A DNA stretch of 64,000 bases from Triplophysa rosa (GCF_024868665.1 NC_079912.1:17555673-17619672), one strand, 5' to 3'. Counted from the stretch's first letter, positions 1 through 12,886 are shown. The notes: generated by a model not told the origin, from the letters alone. Program-made: numbers and translations.

Positions 1-699
1 CAACCAAATCCACCAAGTACCCCGTCAAAAATGACTTTAACCTGAAATTGACTTCGTAAGACGTCATTAATCATCAAATTTAGATTTGGAGAATTCACAC
101 CCTAGAATGGATTATATGGTAATCGATGAGTAAAAGATTATTAGAATAAAATAAAATAAAAATGTATTACTGTCACATGATTCATAACTGAATTCAATTG
201 AGTATTGGGGAAATACAGTTTGATTCAATCTCAATAAGGAGTGGGCTACACCTGCACTAAAGAAGCGGTGGTCTTCAAATGTCTTAGGCTGAGGGGATGA
301 GTTTGGATGAATGGACATTTGCTTGAGGTGGTGAGGTCTTTCCTGATTGGCAATCTTTTGTGTCTCATCATTGAACCTCAATAATTTCTTGTTCCTGCTC
401 ATTGAGCTTCAGCCTCATTAGAAAGCAGGCTCATAGCTGAGAAAGAATCGATTTAATAGGAGCAAAATAGGATCTTCTCAGCTTCATGATATGTGACCTA
501 GTCTGTGAAAACCAGACTAAAGTCCCAAAGTCTAATTTTGAGATAACAAGCATCAAAGTGATTATAATGGGCTTACTGAGTCAATATAAAATATATTAAG
601 GTTATTTTTTACAGAATGTTCTTAACGTTATTTAGGATGATTTTATGCAGTGCTCGAATTGAATGGAATGTCTTGTGGGTGTTCCCCACCATTTTAGGG
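1..699. other. Intergenic DNA, no gene seen
   Basis: AT-rich sequence with short chance reading frames on both strands. I see no splice-bounded exon, RNA gene or terminal inverted repeats here. Confidence 0.5.
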
Positions 700-709
700 T
701 GCAGAGTCG

Positions 710-790
710 ACAAGTTGCGTAATAATAGATGTAATAGACTTATTTTTTGTAAATATATTAGTCTTTTACATCTATTATTAGGCAACTTGT
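710..790. repeat. Fold-back hairpin, 30-bp arms
   Basis: Positions 710-739 and 761-790 are reverse complements at 28 of 30 positions (each arm begins ACAAGTTGC when read inward), separated by a 21-nt AT-rich loop. Flanking sequence does not extend the pairing. The size resembles a pre-miRNA or the core of a small fold-back transposon, but I recognise neither a known microRNA seed nor a known element. Confidence 0.7.
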
Positions 791-1113
791 ACAAGATACA
801 TTAAAATGATTTGACACTATAATAATTTTTGGAAATATCTGAAGGAGCCCCTAGGTCTATTTTACCTCTATTTTTACTTCTGCAACGGACCTACGCCAGC
901 CTACGCAGAGACGCGTGCCCTACACACCATACCTTACGCCTTTGGGCGACGTGGACCGCAAGCGCTGTGATTGGTCTGCTTGAACCCCCTCCCAGGTAAA
1001 ACAAAACCTCTGCGATAGCGTCGGGTTTACTCATACGCATTTCCGAATGTATTATCTAAATAAATTACGTGTTTTCTGTATTTAACAGCTGCAAAGCTAC
1101 TTGCCGCTATCAC

Positions 1114-3087
1114 CAGTGTTGGGAGTAACGCATTACAAAAGTAACGATATTAATATATTAGTTTTTGCTGTAACGCAGTAATATAACGCATTACTGATAA
1201 CATTTGCGTTATATTATACCCGTTACAATCTTAGTAACGCGCGTTACAACAACGTATTTTCCCCTTGAAATTCTTTTTTTATAATTTACCAACACATTCC
1301 ATTCCCAGAAAAAAACAAATTTGTGATAATAATACTATGATTGTAATACTATTTCCTGTTACTGAAATCCGATGGTTGAAATGAATGCAACGGATTCTAC
1401 AAAAGAATAGAAACAAAACGAGAGTAAGTAGAAAGCGTTTAACCCTGTCATTTGGCTATAGGTTGCATTCTAGTGGGCTCTACCTCTACCATAATTCACC
1501 AGATGGCCGTTTGCTTACTTTTGCGTCTCTGACAGCGATTGTTAGTTAAATTGTGCCATGAGCCTTCTCTGTGCCTTTTATATTTGAGGCTCCATATATT
1601 TCACTCGAGTATTTAAACGCATCTGAAAACGCCGACTGTGGACGCTTGACAACGCATTGATGCACATTGTTTGCCTTGATACGGAAAGTAAACAAGTATT
1701 AGTTTCGCAGATAGTTTGTTTATTTTTTATTTTTTATATTGTGGTAGTCCAGGGATATTACATGATACAGACACTGCCACTCGATTCCTCAAATATTAAT
1801 TCCTGCATTGTTTTTAGGCATTATAGACAGACATACGGTTGTAGCCAACAGGTATTTGTCGATTGATTCATGGAGTATTTGTCCCGCCCCTCTTGCGCTG
1901 TGATTGGATGGCCAAGTAAATATGACATTGATGAGCACAATCATTATGCATTAACACATCGCCCTCCACTGGATGTACAATGAGCGGCAATAATCTATAT
2001 TTAAGCATTTTAGAATGCATACACTGCTGAAAAAATTATACAAGATTTAATGGTCATGATGGGAATTATATTGTTTGTAATGGAAACAAATATCTCTGGT
2101 ACTACTACTGATATGTGTTGGGTTCTGTTGACGAGACCATTAAAGGCAGAATAGGTGATCCTGTCCAGAATTTTTTTTTGTCATGCTGGTTGGAAATCTC
2201 TTAGCAATAGCAATCAAGAAGTATAGTGGTCAAATAAAATTTTTATAATTATATATCGTCTGTGAAAGGTGTAGGACCAAAAAACGTTCACCCAATCAAA
2301 ACGTTCTGGCCAAACGCTGTGACTGGTCATGTGTACTTTTTCAGCCAACGTATTTTGCATACCACTGCACACCCTGTTCACGAAGACATCATAAGCATCA
2401 GCGCACTCACGTCCGCTGTGTCAATGTAGGGAGAATGGCGGACAATCAGCAAAAACTAAACTTTACTGCAGAACCGACAACAAGTAAATCTACAAAACGA
2501 AAGTCAGTTTTTGAAAAAGCAGTGACGAAAAAACATCTGGATCATAAAAAAGGAAAAACTCGAATTAACATCGGTTCAGCTTTTACACGATGGAGACAGC
2601 TCCGGCAGGCAAAGGGTCTGAAAGACGATACCATGGTTGCTCTCTTTGGACTGGTATGTACATGCTTTGAGAAGAATTGAATGGATTTAGTTTGTAATTC
2701 GTAACGTGGATTTACGAAATACATTCATGTGTTTGAAGGAGGCGTGGCTTCCTGAGGACATCAACCACTTGGCAAAATCAGGTCGAGCGACTCAAACTCA
2801 AATAATGTCCAAAACACACTACAAAAAAGGTATTTAATAAAACATAATGGTTTCCAATGGAGTTTTAATGGAAATCATTAGAATTTCTGTGGCGTTTTTT
2901 TTCAGCAGGATAGTCATACTTTTGTGGTTATTTTGATCAAAGTAACTCAAAAGTAATGCAAAAGTAATGTAACGCATCACAATTCAAAAACAGTAATATT
3001 TTAATATAACTACAATATTACTTTTAAATGACAGTAACTAGTAATATATCATTTATTACATTTTTTTAGGTAACTTGCCCAACACTG
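1114..3087. mobile_element. hAT-like transposon nested in the outer element
   Basis: The left end begins CAGTGTTGGG and the right end finishes with its complement CCCAACACTG, followed inward on both sides by AGTAAC/GTTACT-rich sequence. Flanking octamers GCTATCAC (1106-1113) and ACTATCAC (3088-3095) match at 7 of 8 positions, as expected for the 8-bp duplication made by hAT transposases. The element at 20599-21063 has the same termini and a perfect 8-bp duplication, which supports the class. At about 1.97 kb it is much longer than a MITE and carries a coding-like exon at 2435-2653. No hAT transposase domain is visible. Confidence 0.7.
2435..2653 (+). CDS. Putative first coding exon inside the hAT-like element (partial)
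   Basis: An ATG in reasonable context (GAGAATGGCG) opens a 73-codon frame that ends in phase 0 at CTG|GTATGT, a plausible splice donor at 2654. Beyond the donor the frame runs only a few more codons to a stop. The encoded segment has a basic lysine-rich N-terminus, then an INIG-AF-RWR-LR-KGLK-D-VALF block at about residues 45-72. From memory, this block recurs at the N-terminus of many uncharacterised fish proteins encoded by repeats or zinc-finger-like genes, where the following exon continues from the VALF motif. No second exon was found in the element, so this is probably a stranded or captured exon. Function unknown. Confidence 0.4.
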
Positions 3088-3430
3088 ACTATCACTGCTA
3101 AATGCTTCTCAAACAACATACACAACGAACTGCTTCTTCTTCGGCTCTTGTCTTGGTTACACAAGCAACACGCCTGTGGACACTGATGCCTAGTGGCCAT
3201 TGCCTGTCGACGCGGACAACGGCGCACAAGTATAAACGAAAACCGGCGTGTTGCCTACGGTGTAGAGGCTACGACGTAGGTCTGACGCAGAAGTAAAAAT
3301 CCTTCTTTATAGGGGGTATGCCTTATGCCTTAACCCTAATGCCTTATTGGGGATCCCGGATCCCCCCAGTCCCCCCTCAATTTGAGCACTTTTTATGTAG
3401 AAAACAATAAAATGACTAGCTGGGTTTCTT

Positions 3431-3506
3431 ATACAGGGTCAATCAAACCCATGACTTGACCCATGACCCATTACTACAGTGCTCTGCCAATCGAGCTGCA
3501 TGAACA
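3431..3506 (-). mobile_element. tRNA-derived SINE fragment
   Basis: On the minus strand an A-box-like stretch, GCAGCTCGATTGGCAGAGC (3481-3499), is followed about 35 nt later by a B-box-like GGTTTGATTGACC (3437-3449). This is the spacing of a tRNA-like RNA polymerase III head. The body does not fold as an intact tRNA and has no recognisable tail, so it is a SINE relic rather than a tRNA gene. Confidence 0.5.
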
Positions 3507-4967
3507 CATAAAATATAAAAAAATCCATTACACTATAAAACGTGCCAATGCAAGAACCCACAGCAAAATGCAAACCTGTTTACAGTGGCCTACATAATCG
3601 TGCATGGCCGTTGCTGGTAGAGGAAAGTTTTAGCAGGAAACAGTTGTGCGCTTTCACACAGCGGTCAGAGTGTGGCGGTTTTCTTTAGCCTCAGGGGCTG
3701 GAGGCACGCAGCACCAATGCTATGAGATTCTCTCCCTCTGAGCGGCGTGTCACGAGTCAGACCCGATTACACATGAAGGCTTTGTGATGTGGGCAAATTG
3801 TCACTGAGGGCAGATCTGGAGCTTCAACGCTCCCGTTGCACTCGGAAGTGAAAGTCAAAGCGCCAGAGACCTTGTTCGAGCTAATTCTGTCCTCCCGTCT
3901 GCCAGACAAACGGCCCGTGCTTACTTATATAGCGTGCGTTACGGAGACGATGAAGATGAAACGTCTGCCACTGAGGTCTTATAAAGACGAAATGTAGATA
4001 GTCTTCAGATTTAGAAGCAGGTGCTTGCTTGATGGTAAAACTCCGAGTCTGTTATTGTGAGAAGTAAACTCACATTCATTGTAATTCAGATCCACAATAG
4101 ACTGCGAGTCACTCATTGGGGACTTGCGGCTTTGTCTATAACTTTAAAACCGCACAATAGCCTGTGTGGTTATTGAGTGCTCCCTTTTAACGGTTAGTGA
4201 GCTGTGGAAACCCGGGTTTAGGGTTTTGACTTTATTTTGCGGCTAGAGAAACATATGGAGAGCTAAATAAAATTCAGATCAAGCACAATGATCCTTGCAA
4301 AGCCTTTGTTATGTCACGTCCCCCGGTGAAAGCCAGTGGGAGGAGATGGGAGTTAGATACTTATAATGAGCTCATGAGGCATGGACAAATGAATGTATAG
4401 CTCGATAATGTGGCCCTCTATTGAGATGCGGGCGGCGGAGTGCTGCTTGGGGAATTCTCTCAGCCCCTTTTCTCCAAGTTTGACGGTTGAGGATTTTGAA
4501 GCCTCATTGGTCGCCCCGTGTTGTCCCGTAATCAATGAGACTGACCCTTGACAGATTGTCCAAGCTTGAAGCCTTTGTTGCTGATAGGTGAAGTGAAAAG
4601 GCTTGGGAAGTTGCCAATGAATAAAGATGTTTAAAGCCAATAAATAATGCTTATAAGGCTGTGTGTGCAGCACAGGGGAAGAGCTTTTCTCACACCAGAA
4701 AAAAATCTGCCACCTTTGAAGGACTTGTGAAGCCGAAGGCGTCTCATTGCTCAATCAAACAGATTAAGTCAGTCAGACGAGCAGCATTCTGTCCTATTCG
4801 ATAAAAGTTACTTTTGGCATGTGGGAGCGCGGAGGTTTCACGTGCATCAGATTGTTACAGCAAAATTGCACATACTGTTTAGTCTCGATAATGATTTTTT
4901 CTTTGAATGAAGCAGGTAAACAACTGTACATCGCATTTCTTTTTATACTCTAACAAATCAGATGTAT
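3507..4967. other. Intergenic, complex sequence; possible conserved non-coding block
   Basis: No gene. The stretch at about 3630-4760 is balanced in composition and free of repeats. It contains AT-rich homeodomain-like cores embedded in GC-richer DNA, the texture of a vertebrate enhancer. A 133-codon minus-strand frame at 4353-4754 has no protein-like domain and is considered chance. Confidence 0.3.
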
Positions 4968-5006
4968 CTATTCTGGGTTGTTTCAGCCCAAAATGCTAGG
5001 TTGTTT

Positions 5007-5067
5007 TAACTCATGGTTGGGTCAAATATGGACATTTTCTGGGTTCATTTGACCCAACCATGGGTTA
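5007..5067. repeat. Short fold-back element with 21-bp arms
   Basis: TAACTCATGGTTGGGTCAAA... (5007-5027) pairs with its inverted copy at 5047-5067 at 20 of 21 positions, across a 19-nt loop. TGGGTT/AACCCA sequence continues outside the arms from about 4970 to 5090. Fold-backs built on TTGGGTCAAAT are common in fish genomes. Confidence 0.65.
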
Positions 5068-5370
5068 AAAATAACACAGCGACCCACTGCAATGTGTCGT
5101 TTCTTTAAGAAAAAACATGATTTTGCCAAACCATGCATTTTTGCGAAATTACGATTTATGCATTGAAAGTGTGTGGTTTTGATATTTAAAGGTATGGTGC
5201 ACCCTAAAAAATAAATGCCCTCAAAAAAACGGAAAATAAACTTTCGTTTGTCGGACAGGAGTAGAAAAAGTGAATGTTGATACTCTTTTCCAGAAAATTA
5301 AAGTCAATGGTGGCTGAGGCTGTCAGTGCTCTGTTTCAAAGTCAAACTTGAAACAACATGAGGGTTAGTT

Positions 5371-5690
5371 AAAGTGACAGAAAAAAATCCTGTCATCATT
5401 TACTCACCCTCTTGTCATTTCAAACCTGTATGACTTACTTTCTTCTTCAGAACACAAAAGAAGATATTTTGAAGAATGCTGGTAACTGAACAACGGCCGT
5501 ACCCATTAACTACCCATAAATGGTTTTCGTGTCTGTACAATAGAAGTGAATGGGTACCGCCATGGTTCGGTTACCAACATTTTTCAAAATATCTTCTTTT
5601 GTGTTCTTTCTTTCTGCAGAAGAAAGACAGTCACACAGATTTGAAATGACAAGAGGGACTATCACTTTAATGTTCATTTTTAGTCCGTAC
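5371..5690. mobile_element. Palindromic MITE, copy 1 (Angel-like family)
   Basis: The left half runs from TGTCATCATTTACTCACCCTC through AACACAAAAGAAGATATTTT, and the right half is its inverse, meeting near a central CATTCAC/GTGAATG stem. This is a dispersed palindromic family of cyprinid genomes, resembling the elements described as Angel; the family name is from memory. It has no coding capacity: frames on both strands here only read the palindrome. Confidence 0.8.
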
Positions 5691-8600
5691 AAAACAGCAT
5701 TATACTTTCCTAAATGCCACAAACCTCTGTGTCATGCAATGTGATTTGTTGTTTACCAATATGACCATGCTACTTTTAAAGCAGTTGCGACCCAGTAATG
5801 AGGACATCTGTTTTCATATGGTGCTTGACGCGTAGCACCAGAAATTTGATGTCATCCTGTCCAAACGTGTACATGGCTGGCAGATACCATTAGACTCTCT
5901 GATTGGTTCTGACAACTCACTGACAGCTCTGGAGGTGAGGAGGGCGCACAACAAAGGGCAAGAAAAGGCTGAGTGGATATCAGATGGAGTCCACTACTGC
6001 ACCCGCCCCTCCCTGCGCAGTTCCTCACAACCCCCACGCCAAGCCTCTGTACCTCCTTGTCCCGACCTCTGTGACCTCTAATCGACACAAGCCCGTCAGC
6101 CCATGTCATCCGCCACATCCCCCACGCACAAACCACACTGCTCTGCCCCGCCCACTTCAACTACAAAGCCACACCCACTCGCCAGACTATGCCAGCACCT
6201 GTGGAGAATTATATTCTGTGAGTCCACCCTTCAAAATCATAAAGCTAAGAGTCAGTTCTCACAATTCCCCGAATCTTCATTTGCAAGCTTTTGCTTGGCA
6301 AAATGATATGAAGTTTCTGCCATCTTTTTCTGCATTGGCAAGTGAGGGTCAACATTCACAGACATGTTGTTGTTTGGAGATAATCTTTAAACAGTTTGTG
6401 AAGACATTCCATTCTGTAATGTGATGTGGATTGGTGCCATTCTCACAGTGATGTTCTGTACAAAAAGGTTGTTCTGCAAGTACTGCCATTAGCCCGTTGA
6501 AGAACACTCCGACATAATCTATTTTATTATTTAATCATAGTTTACCTTTTTGGATTGTCTTTTATTGTCTATTGTGTTCCAAGAGTCATAAATGGTCCAT
6601 TTCCAAGACTGCAACATCTCGCCAAGAACACCACAATTTTTGGCAAATTTATACACCAATTTTGGCAAATGACAAAACTCTGAAAATGAATAGCGCTGTG
6701 GCCATGTGTAGTTTAAAATAAATGAGGCTTGATTTCCTTCTCTTACCTACTTCAGTGTAATCCAATGTACAGAGCTTTATTCCTTTCCAAGTCCATTTTT
6801 CGGCACGCTGATGTTTTTCAACCTCTTCAGCCCACGTCCACTTCTTTAGCATCATTGCAAGATAACCCCCAAAAAACATAGCTTTTACATTTTGCCCTCA
6901 GTGACATTTGCCCTCAGATGTAACATGGATGGAAGTGCTCTTATCTTGACAGCTATTGTGATGCAATAAGCATGATGCTAATGTGCTGACAAAAAGATAT
7001 CCTTTTAATATCAAATGTGTAAAAAGCTAAACCATCACAGATCTTTTTTAATATTAATAAAGCATCTAGAGGGAAAACAGGGCTGCGGCGTCTCTTGACT
7101 AGATTTAAGCAGATTCGTAGCTTTAGATTATTGTTAGCACAGATTTTTGTCAATAATAAAATAGTTTGTTATTTATTCAGAAAATTGACTTACCGATTGA
7201 CAATTCCAAACCATTCAGGTGCTTACTGAAGCTTTAGTGACAGATACTTTCTTTTTTTACTCGTGAAGTTTGAAATAGACAGCCAACTTCAAGCTTGACG
7301 CCATATTGATGCCAGTTTGTCATACTGGCATGTGAATTTATTTAACCACTAACACAGATGCTATTTTAAAAATGAAAATTTAAATGAACATTTTCTTCAA
7401 TTTTTCCTATTGTAATAAAAGAAGTCAATATGTACATTCATGTAAATGATTTCTTTGTAATAATGGAGAAAAAATCCACACACAATGAGTTAGCCTATGG
7501 TTGTATTATGTATTCTGTCCAGATGTAAGCACATCATGTTCACGTGGATGTGGAAAGCATAATGTGTTTACTATTAACATAAGAGACAAGCACAGTTCAG
7601 TGGGTAGATGTCCTCTTACAGTAGATAAAACAAGGCCCAGGATGTCAGTCTGTGTAGACCTGCCATGCTTCATCTGACCTCCAGGGGTGAGATTGTTATC
7701 TCGGTGCTAAAAGGGCATTCTTTACTTCCCGCTGTGTGGGGATACATGAATGACCCAGGTCTTATCTCATCAGATAATAACATCCTTCACAAATATAATA
7801 GCAGCGCAAGATGTGGCTGTGTGTGGATATCTGTTATTGTTATTTTTAGTGGAGTTATTGTCACTGTTATCTAATATAAAAAAACAGTATATACTATAAG
7901 TTTTTATTTTTTATTTGATTAAATCATTGTTGTCAATACAGGTTTTTGTATAGCAGAAAGCAAACAACAAGCCATTCAGATTGAGAAAGCGCTGGTGAGG
8001 TTTCACTGCCTCTGGGCATCTGTGTCAGCAACACACCTGAGAGGTTGAATCACTGGATACGTCCTGTAGATGTAAGATCGCTTCCTCTGCACATTGTCTT
8101 TATATCACAGGACCGGTGATGTCACAGATGTGCTGCAGGGCAGTTCTGCCAGTCACCATAGTGACATGACCGCTCATCCTCAAGACCTGTGATGCCAAAC
8201 TTTGCAAGAGTACGCCACTGAATGACACATTCTGACAGAAAGTATAGTTTGATGGTCATCTGATGCTGATATAAATCTTCAACTCGTTGCTTTGGATATG
8301 TCCAACCCAAATACAAAAGAACTATATAGGCCCTACTATTTTGTTAAATTTACAACTATGTTTACTAGAAATTGCGGGATGGCATTTGGGGACTATACTG
8401 TGTACTGCATATTATTCATTCATATAATGTTAACCATTAATAAAACAAACAAACAAAAATCTAAACAAATATGAAGTTTCATGCATTGAAATCGTTTTTT
8501 GCCATTGAGGAAAAAATGATTTAACTTTTAATATTCAAGATAAACGGGTATTTTTACCTATATCATAGAGTTTAAATTTTTTGTATTTTTCTTTATACGG

Positions 8601-8869
8601 TAATAAATAGTAGTTGTTTCCGTAGATGTCTTTCCTGTTGTGTTAACTGTAAAAATCTTTCAAACATTTTATGGCTGTGCTGATTTAAAAAGCAAATAAT
8701 GCTGTGGGTCCACCATAGACCCAAGAACATTGGCCGAGTAACAAAAACATGAACGTAAACATTATTTCTCATTAAGTATAAAATTTCACTATACTGTTCA
8801 TTATGATATACTTATTGTATTTTATATAACCGCCTAAAATATTTCACAAAATTGTTACAAAACCGTCCT
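5691..8869. other. Intergenic, no gene; scattered complex blocks
   Basis: AT-rich DNA without repeats that I can name. Two stretches look less random: 7590-7820 (GATA-like TTATCTCATCAGATAATAA) and 8040-8330. A C-rich tract at 5990-6180 is open in several frames but shows no domain or splice structure. Confidence 0.3.
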
Positions 8870-9085
8870 AGAATAGATTTTAACAACATGACATCACAGA
8901 AATTTGTAGGTGGCTAATCCGTGTGCATTTGTCTGATGTGAATCCTACAAAAACCTTGATTATTTAAACAGTAAATATTAAAGCCCCACCCCTAAATCTA
9001 ATATCATTGATGCAAATAACATTATAGGAGTTCATACGAATTAGCCACTCTCGTAAAACAGTTACGAATTCCCATAAGATTGTGT
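8870..9085. repeat. Interspersed repeat with GGTGGCTAAT / ATTAGCCAC inverted blocks
   Basis: AGGTGGCTAATCCGT (about 8909) and ACGAATTAGCCACT (about 9036) are inverted relatives about 115 bp apart, with an AAAGCCCCACCCCTAAA core between. Followed by TTACGAATTCCCATAAGATTGTG, this matches a dispersed fish repeat I recognise by pattern. Exact boundaries and class are not certain. Confidence 0.5.
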
Positions 9086-10096
9086 TGGATTCTTACCAGA
9101 TGTGGCAAGTTGACAGGTTTTTATAGCGTTTACGTTCCTCAACATTTTAACTGCGTAAGTAATCCAGTTCTACCACTGCTGACTACAGCAATGGTTGTAA
9201 ATAAGAAGCATGTGTTTTATGATTACAGTTTGCTCCTTGCCATTTATTTTAATGTAGCGACATGCTAATGATGAGAATGCAAAACAGCCACCATCCCCAA
9301 CAAGCTTGTTTTAAATGGCGTCTGGTTCACATGCTATCAGCAGTTCTCTTCATGACATTGCGGTTATACAGTCAATCACCCCTGAATTTACAGCTTATTC
9401 TCATCTCAGTGTAAATTAACGGTGGGCGATATGAGAGCTAGAAGTACCGCAGCCGGTGACGTTCCTGCGTTCTGTTTAGCCATTGATAGAAAAGCATTGA
9501 TTCTCCACTACTGTTCTGGCTGTGAAAATTATAATATGGAAGAGAGATTAGAAGGAAATTATTACAGCTAAAACACATTTACTCAGAGACGGTGGGCAGA
9601 AGGAGCAGGGTAAAAGCCCTCGGCCCAAGAATAATGATAATACATTTGGCTGGGCACGCGTGGTATTATTGCTGTACATTATGTATGTTCCATTTATACT
9701 ACTACACACGGCACAGCCATGCTGACAGAAAGGTAATTACTCTCTGCGCCAATGAACACTTATCACCCCCACTGCTGTTTATTGCCAAAATGAAGAGCAC
9801 TTGTCTGTCAAGGTCATTGCTTTGTACGTCCTCTTTAATAGTTCCTTCACAGTTGTTGAACTTTGCACGGGAGCGCTTTAAGTGGCGGGACGGCGGTGTC
9901 CTTATAAAGGCAGAGTCTTCCTCTCTCTTCAGAGAGATGTCGCTTTATTAATCGCTGTTTCAAGATTTCTTCACAGATTTCTTATAAGCCATATAAAAAT
10001 ATCAAAGGGACTCTTTAATGGGTGAGCTTGTGTGAAAATTCAATGAAGGCATGGAGGGGTTCGAAAGGCTAAGACCACACATTTTGGCATAAGAAT
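9086..10096. other. Intergenic; candidate conserved block at 9420-9960
   Basis: No gene. From 9420 to 9960 the sequence is balanced, non-repetitive and rich in AATAATGATAATACAT and TTATTGCTGTACATTATG-like AT cores set in GC-richer flanks. A 119-codon plus-strand frame there has no recognisable domain. Confidence 0.3.
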
Positions 10097-10400
10097 TTAA
10101 AGGGATAGTTCACCAAAGAATTGACATTTTGTCTTTATTTATTCACCCTCATGTCATTCAAAACCTGTCTATGATTCTTTCTTCGGTGGAACACAAAAGA
10201 AGTTATTTTGAGAAATGTCTCAGTCTTGGAACTGTCTCGGTGGTTTTATGTCAATGCAATGGAAGTCAGTGGAGGCTGGTGTTGCAGCATTCGTCAAAAT
10301 ATCTTCTTTTGTGTTCTGCTGAAGAAAGAACGTCATACAGGTTTGAAATGACATAAAGGTGAGTAAATGATGAATGAAATGTTCATTTTTGGGTCATTGA
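10097..10400. mobile_element. Palindromic MITE, copy 2
   Basis: Begins TTAAAGGGATAGTTCACC and contains AACACAAAAGAAGTTATTTT and the inverse AAAATATCTTCTTTTGTGTT. Ends near GTTCATTTTTGGGT. Same family as the copy at 5371. Confidence 0.85.
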
Positions 10401-10659
10401 TCAAATAAACAAATCTGTGACCATATTTACTCTTTTGTACAAAAGGTCAGATTTTCCCCCTTTCATTGATGCACACAAGATGCACTTTGGAACATTTTCA
10501 AGTCATGCTGGGCTAACATGGATCATCAGGTTTTGCAGCAACTTGGAGAGCGATGCCAGCCAGCACGAGTGCAAGTTTTCATTAAAGGAATAAAAGAGGA
10601 ACATACCAGATATTTTAAGTACATGCACACAATGCACTTTTGTAATTAACATTTTCTCA

Positions 10660-10679
10660 AATATATATATATATATATA
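10660..10679. repeat. (AT)n microsatellite
   Basis: About ten AT units. Confidence 0.9.
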
Positions 10680-11038
10680 ATTTGTTATGAAAACGTTTAA
10701 AAAAATAGAAAAATGAAAATACTCATAGCATGACAAGACGCACGAAAACTGTGAGGTTGGAGTTTATCACATTAAAATAATTTTGAACTTTTCCCAAATA
10801 CATGAACAAATATCACTGTTTTATTGCTTAAAAGTGAATATGAACTTGTTTTCTTCGCAGTATTGGAGACCTGGAAAAATGCAGAGCATTTTTTCTGACT
10901 TCTATCTCTTTTGTACTCTTTCAAAAAAAAAAAAACCTTAGCTCTGTATACTGTGATAGGCTATATGAGACCAGTTTTTTTTAATTGCATTTATGCTTTT
11001 TTGTTGTCCTTATGTTGTTCCAATTGCTTCCATTGTTT

Positions 11039-11096
11039 CCCTCATCTGTAAGTCGCTTTGGATAAAAGCGTCTGCTAAATGACTAAATGTAAATGT
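11039..11096 (+). mobile_element. LINE/SINE 3' tail fragment
   Basis: Contains GTAAGTCGCTTTGGATAAAA followed by GCGTCTGCTAAATGACTAAATG. This is the 3' tail shared by fish L2-type LINEs and the SINEs they mobilise. The preceding 100 bp may belong to the same element. A degraded relative (TAAGTTACTTTGGATAAAAC) lies near 18128. Confidence 0.75.
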
Positions 11097-12886
11097 ATTT
11101 TGACCTGTTTTAACAGTTTTCATTTTCTGCAAATAAATGCAAATAGAACAATACTTTTATTTGAAATTTGGGAGGAATATTGTTAGTAGTTCACAGAATA
11201 AAACAAAAATCATAATTTAACTTAAACAAATACCTATAAATAGTAAATTGAGAAAAACTGAAAATAATTTTGAAATGGTCTCTTACTTTTTCCAGCGGCT
11301 ATTTACTATGAAGGCATTTTTCACCTTTATGTCATTCAACGCATTTGAAAAATATTACAAGAAACAGGTTTATGTTTTAGATGCGCAGAATAAAAGTACA
11401 GTTTTCCCTTATAAGACTGCCCTGGCATGCATGATAAGTTCAGCTGACAGGAGCCTAAGAGCCCGATCTTATCTTAAGGGCCAATACTAATGCATGAATG
11501 CCTTTGTTAGTCCCCTTAACACTAAAATTACATGTAGCCCACAGTGCAGAATATGCTATGTCCTTAGGTTAAAAACATATTTTTGTTGCCTGAGCCCCAT
11601 GTTGCCTAAAGCTGTAGATGTTTGCTATGTGAAGCCTGAAGATGTCTGATGTAGTGGAGGAATGCGTTTGCACACACATTCAGACGGTTGAGGTGGTTTG
11701 GTGTGCCCCGTGGTTACTGTCTGGTGTTGTTTATGCTGTGTTAGAATATTAGTGCTCTAATACAGTTCACTTTATTATCATTTCTATTTAGTCTTAGAGA
11801 GGGGGAAATAGTTTTTAGGTTGCAGTATTTTATTGGGTTGGTTTAAAGGTACAAAAAGGTTGTGATTTTATTATTACAAAAAAAAACATTTTAAAAATAA
11901 AACGTAGTGCTTTTGGGGAAAATCTGCTTATCATATCCTATTAAAGACCGTTTTTATTTTACATGGAGCGGGTTTCCTCTTGGGGGCCGACATGTGAATC
12001 ATTCATCTTATTAATGATTGCATATAAGGTCATGCGACTCATGCCAGTAATCTTCATAATAAAGTGATGTACTGGTAGTCCGAGCTGTGATACTGTTATC
12101 ATATTCCATAGAGCATTCCGTGTTGCATCCTATCAGACATCAAATTTACTGATATTTAGAGGCGGAGGGTTTATATGGACAGATTCGACTGAAGAAATGA
12201 ACAGTTATTTTTCTTCTCTGTGATGTGAGGCTGACAGGAGTCACTTTGATACACTTTTAGAGCTTGAATCTTTCTATCAGTTTTGTGTGATTCTTTCCCG
12301 GGGCTTCGTGTTTGCAGACGTCGTGAGCTGTCATTTCGTTATTCTCTGTGACACTCTTGACACTCACAGGTTATGACAAGTGCTGGACATCAGCCTCGGC
12401 GCGACCCAACTTATAATATTTCTTTAGGTGAAGTGCCGCCATGTGTGAACAAATCTAAAAATTCATGCTTCACATTTTTTGCTTTATTGTTCAATGCGTG
12501 GATTCATAGAGTGAACTTTATTTAAAGCTTTAGAATTGCAATTTATATATACTGTACATAGAGTAAAGAGTTAAAGTAGAGTATAATATACTATAAACCC
12601 ACAAAAGGGATTAAATGTATTATTATTTTTGGCAAAACAGTTTTTTCTTGAGAAAAGAAGGACTTTGGTTTAATAAAACTTAACAAAAATGTTATTTTTA
12701 AGAATCTACTATTTGTCCCTATAGTCGCTATTAAAGATATAGCATGTATCCTTTCTTTTTTACCATTGTTCTGAAGCATATTGGTATGAATGAACACGTC
12801 TCAGGAAAATTAAACTACAGAAGTCATCACGAAGTGCTTCATAAACCAAAGAATATCACAAACCTCCTGCATTCCATAAAATACAG
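11097..12886. other. Intergenic; two complex blocks
   Basis: No gene. 11400-11515 and 11930-12440 look non-random, with repeated ATGCAT and ATTAATGATTGCAT homeodomain/POU-like cores. The remainder is AT-rich. Confidence 0.3.

Larger units (their letters stand above)
871..3299. mobile_element. Outer DNA transposon with 13-bp perfect inverted ends, interrupted by a hAT-like insertion
   Basis: The left end TTTTTACTTCTGC (871-883) is matched exactly by its reverse complement at 3287-3299. Similarity continues inward with a shared ACCTACG block. Once the nested insertion is removed, only about 450 bp of this element remain, and no transposase frame is visible, so it looks non-autonomous. I could not define a target-site duplication with confidence, so the superfamily is open. 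Confidence 0.6.

Noticed and set aside
4353..4754. 133-codon minus-strand frame
   Set aside because: No recognisable domain or signals; lies in a probable non-coding block.
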